This document shows, piece by piece, positions 40,823-42,488 of a stretch of DNA of 42,488 bases (position 1 is its first letter; every line of letters starts with the position of its first letter). This DNA is from Amycolatopsis acidicola (GTDB lineage: Bacteria; Actinomycetota; Actinomycetes; Mycobacteriales; Pseudonocardiaceae). The position numbers and the translations under genes were made by a program. The notes under the pieces are model-generated. The model was not told the DNA's origin, did not search any database, and saw nothing but the letters and a program-made list of their open reading frames with translations. The stretch is taken from the NCBI RefSeq assembly GCF_007713735.2, contig NZ_VMNW02000080.1, positions 1 through 42,488 of the forward strand, given 5' to 3'.

Positions 40823-41902
40823 TCAGCGGACCAGCGCTGGGAGCGCGATGCAGGCCGCGATGAGCAGGACCGATGCGGCGACGGCGACCGGGTTGCCGAG
40901 GTTGACCGTCCAGCCGATGCCGAAGCGCTTCGGGACCCAGACGGCTCGGTCGTCGCGGTTGACGTAGAACAGGCCGAGCTTCCAGTAGCGGTCGTCGTCG
41001 CGCTCGGTCGCGTCGTTCGCGGGTTCCTCGCCGGTGGGGAGTTTGTTGCCGGACTGGCCGTAGCGCAGGCCGAACACGAGGAGGCCTGCGGCGCCGAGCA
41101 GCGTCGGGAGGACCACCGGGAGCGTCGGGAAGTCGGCGGCCCCACGCCAGATCTGCCACGACGCGAGGCCCAACGAGACGTTGAGACACGCCGCGAGTAC
41201 CAAGAGGGCGCGCGCCATTCCGGAGGTGAAGCGACGGTGCTGGTCGGCGCTGCTTCGCGGCCGGGTGGGGTCGAGGTCCGGCTTGAGCCTGGGCAAGGCG
41301 TAGGCCAGGCCGAGGAACAACGCGGTCAGCCCGGTTTGCAGGAACACCACTCCGAAGACGCTCGACAGGGACTTCGCTGCTTCGTGGTCGGGCTGTCCCG
41401 ACGCGTTGAAGTGCAGCACGAGTGTTGCGGGCATGTCCGGGTAGCGGACCGCGCCATATACGACGGTTGCCGCGAGGAGGAGTACCGCGGGTAGCGCCCA
41501 CAGCCAGGGGAACGGGGTGGGTTCGGTGTGCCGCTTGGTATCGGTGACGGTGACCTGTCGCTTGCCCTGGAACCACTCCTCGCGCTGTTTCGCCGAGCGG
41601 ATGGTGGCCCGCGCGTGCACGTACCCCGGCGCGACGACGCCCAGTAGCGCGACCGTGATGATCGGCGACACCAGGATCTGTTGTGTGACAAGGGAAAGCA
41701 CGAGTCCGGAAAGGACGAGAACGATCCCCGCGGTGCCGACCCACCACCGGTAGATCCGGCGCTGTTCCTCGATGAGCGGGTCGTGCGCTCGCTCGGCGGG
41801 CACCCGGACGCCGAACGGCACGGTCGGTTTCACCACGGACGGCATGGCCCAGGCCGCGGCCAGTATCAGCAGAGGGCCGATCAGGTCGCGGAACACCAGC
41901 AT
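40823..41902 (-). CDS. DUF1648/DUF5808-type membrane protein
   Basis: A 359-aa protein with about eight or nine membrane helices. The DUF1648-like segment LPAVLLLAATVVYGAVRYPDMPATLVLHFNASGQPD lies near residues 135-175, and DDRYWKLGLFYVNRDDRAVWVPKRFGIGWTVNLG (DUF5808-like) lies near the C-terminus. B. subtilis SdpI-type immunity and sensing proteins share DUF1648. ATG at 41902 follows AGGTGA and lies 7 bp after the GntR stop, so the pair is an operon. Confidence 0.83.
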   Translation of the reverse strand: MLVFRDLIGPLLILAAAWAMPSVVKPTVPFGVRVPAERAHDPLIEEQRRIYRWWVGTAGIVLVLSGLVLSLVTQQILVSPIITVALLGVVAPGYVHARATIRSAKQREEWFQGKRQVTVTDTKRHTEPTPFPWLWALPAVLLLAATVVYGAVRYPDMPATLVLHFNASGQPDHEAAKSLSSVFGVVFLQTGLTALFLGLAYALPRLKPDLDPTRPRSSADQHRRFTSGMARALLVLAACLNVSLGLASWQIWRGAADFPTLPVVLPTLLGAAGLLVFGLRYGQSGNKLPTGEEPANDATERDDDRYWKLGLFYVNRDDRAVWVPKRFGIGWTVNLGNPVAVAASVLLIAACIALPALVR

Positions 41903-41909
41903 CGCCGAG

Positions 41910-42287
41910 TCACCTCGTCGCCGGCTCGAACGTTCGCAGCGCGGTGCCGCAGTGCTCAAGCACTTCTCGCTCGTCGAGGCCGTGCGCGATGGCTTCGGCC
42001 AGAAGGGTCTTCAGCCGGGCCTGCCATTCGGCGGTGAACTGCGGGGTTGTCCGTGCTCGCACGATGGCGCCGCTCTTGCGGTTGATCACGAGGAGCCCTT
42101 CGCGGCGCAGCAGGTCGTAGGCCTTGTTGACGGTGTGGAAGTTGATGCCGAGGTCCACCGCCAGCTGTCTCGTCGAGGGCAGCGCCTCCCCCTCGGCAAG
42201 CTCCCCCGACGCGATCCCCTCCACGACACGGTCCCGGATCTGCTGGTAGATCGGCACTTCCCCGGTCAGGTCGATACTCAGGAGCAT
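41910..42287 (-). CDS. GntR-family regulator (YtrA subfamily)
   Basis: A 125-aa short GntR protein. Winged helix VPIYQQIRDRVVEGIASGELAEGEALPSTRQLA with recognition helix INFHTVNKAYDLLRREGL, then only a short helical tail, as in YtrA-type regulators that control adjacent transporter or membrane genes. ATG at 42287 overlaps the operator at 42287-42307, suggesting autoregulation of this gene and the DUF1648-type gene after it. Confidence 0.92.
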   Translation of the reverse strand: MLLSIDLTGEVPIYQQIRDRVVEGIASGELAEGEALPSTRQLAVDLGINFHTVNKAYDLLRREGLLVINRKSGAIVRARTTPQFTAEWQARLKTLLAEAIAHGLDEREVLEHCGTALRTFEPATR

Positions 42288-42307
42288 GTTCTACAACTTA
42301 TAGAACA
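42287..42307. promoter_or_regulatory. GntR (YtrA-type) operator
   Basis: TGTTCTA-N7-TAGAACA, perfect 7-bp arms touching the start codon. A minus-strand TATAAG -10 lies within it, so binding would stop initiation. A very short or absent leader is implied. Confidence 0.75.
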
Positions 42308-42329
42308 GACGGATGGAAGGCAATCGAGC

Positions 42330-42430
42330 GGGGCGGTGCGCTGGGGTGCGGCGGTGCGGTGAGGTGCGGCGGTGCGCTGCGGTTGGGTGCGGCGGTGCGG
42401 CGGTGCGGTGGGAGTGGGGTGCGGTTGCGG
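42330..42430. repeat. GTGCGGCGGTGCG-type simple repeat
   Basis: Irregular units of about 15-25 bp built from GGTGCGGC/GGTGCGCT, upstream of the GntR promoter. The rest of the window to 42488 is G-rich and similar. A 69-residue minus-strand frame here is Pro/Thr-rich low complexity and not called as a gene. Confidence 0.7.
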
Positions 42431-42488
42431 GGGCGTGGTCGCGGGGGTGCTGGGAGGTGGTGCCGCGGCGGACGGCGGAGGGTGCATG

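Noticed and set aside
42278..42487. Pro/Thr-rich 69-residue minus-strand frame at the right edge
   Set aside because: Low-complexity translation of the G-rich repeat overlapping the GntR start; no ribosome site or domain.

Overview
This is a chromosomal window from a high-GC actinomycete. Codon use is GC-rich at the third position, and GTG/TTG starts and 4-bp stop/start overlaps are frequent. The gene order clpB - type II flavohemoglobin - pyrE - SpoU methyltransferase - GH76 resembles the Mycobacterium tuberculosis Rv0365c-Rv0385 neighbourhood, and dnaK-grpE-dnaJ-hspR is the classic actinobacterial heat-shock operon with HAIR operators. Together with GC-rich intergenic minisatellites this suggests a Pseudonocardiaceae member, perhaps Amycolatopsis (inference only).

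Layout. (1) 90-6201: a LacI-controlled catabolic locus. A lipoprotein sugar-binding protein, permease, ATPase, PfkB kinase, P-loop kinase and SDR form a six-gene translationally coupled operon, divergent from its LacI repressor. A perfect 28-bp palindrome made of two abutting LacI half-operators lies between them. (2) 6170-11349: housekeeping genes on the minus strand: GH76-like protein, SpoU methyltransferase, DUF2784 protein, pyrE, DUF1772 protein, SDR, and a membrane-anchored protein like Rv0383c. (3) 11469-22080: the protein-quality-control block. clpB and dnaK-grpE-dnaJ-hspR are both preceded by HAIR elements, with MarR, a flavohemoglobin and a dienelactone hydrolase between them. (4) 22226-26597: PEBP protein, cyanase, a TetR/SMR pair, and a large membrane Fe-S oxidoreductase. 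(5) 26723-34107: DUF742 protein, cation efflux, TetR + AidB-like acyl-CoA dehydrogenase, sugar MFS porter, bifunctional-type Dcd, DUF2236/MpaB-like protein, tRNA-Gly(CCC). (6) 34637-36113: a three-gene operon of two roadblock/LC7-like proteins and an unrecognised 222-aa protein. (7) 36664-42287: HhH mini-protein, glmS, a small upstream ORF, a membrane protein, dusB, and a GntR-controlled DUF1648-type membrane protein.

Least-explained items are the roadblock trio, three unrelated intergenic tandem-repeat patches (9.5, 16.9 and 42.4 kb), a set of near-perfect operator palindromes whose regulators are mostly unassigned, and several apparently leaderless promoters. No CRISPR array, insertion sequence, prophage or clear transfer island was seen. 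Bases 1-89 hold no supportable gene; a short hydrophobic minus-strand reading frame enters from the left edge but shows no start or domain.
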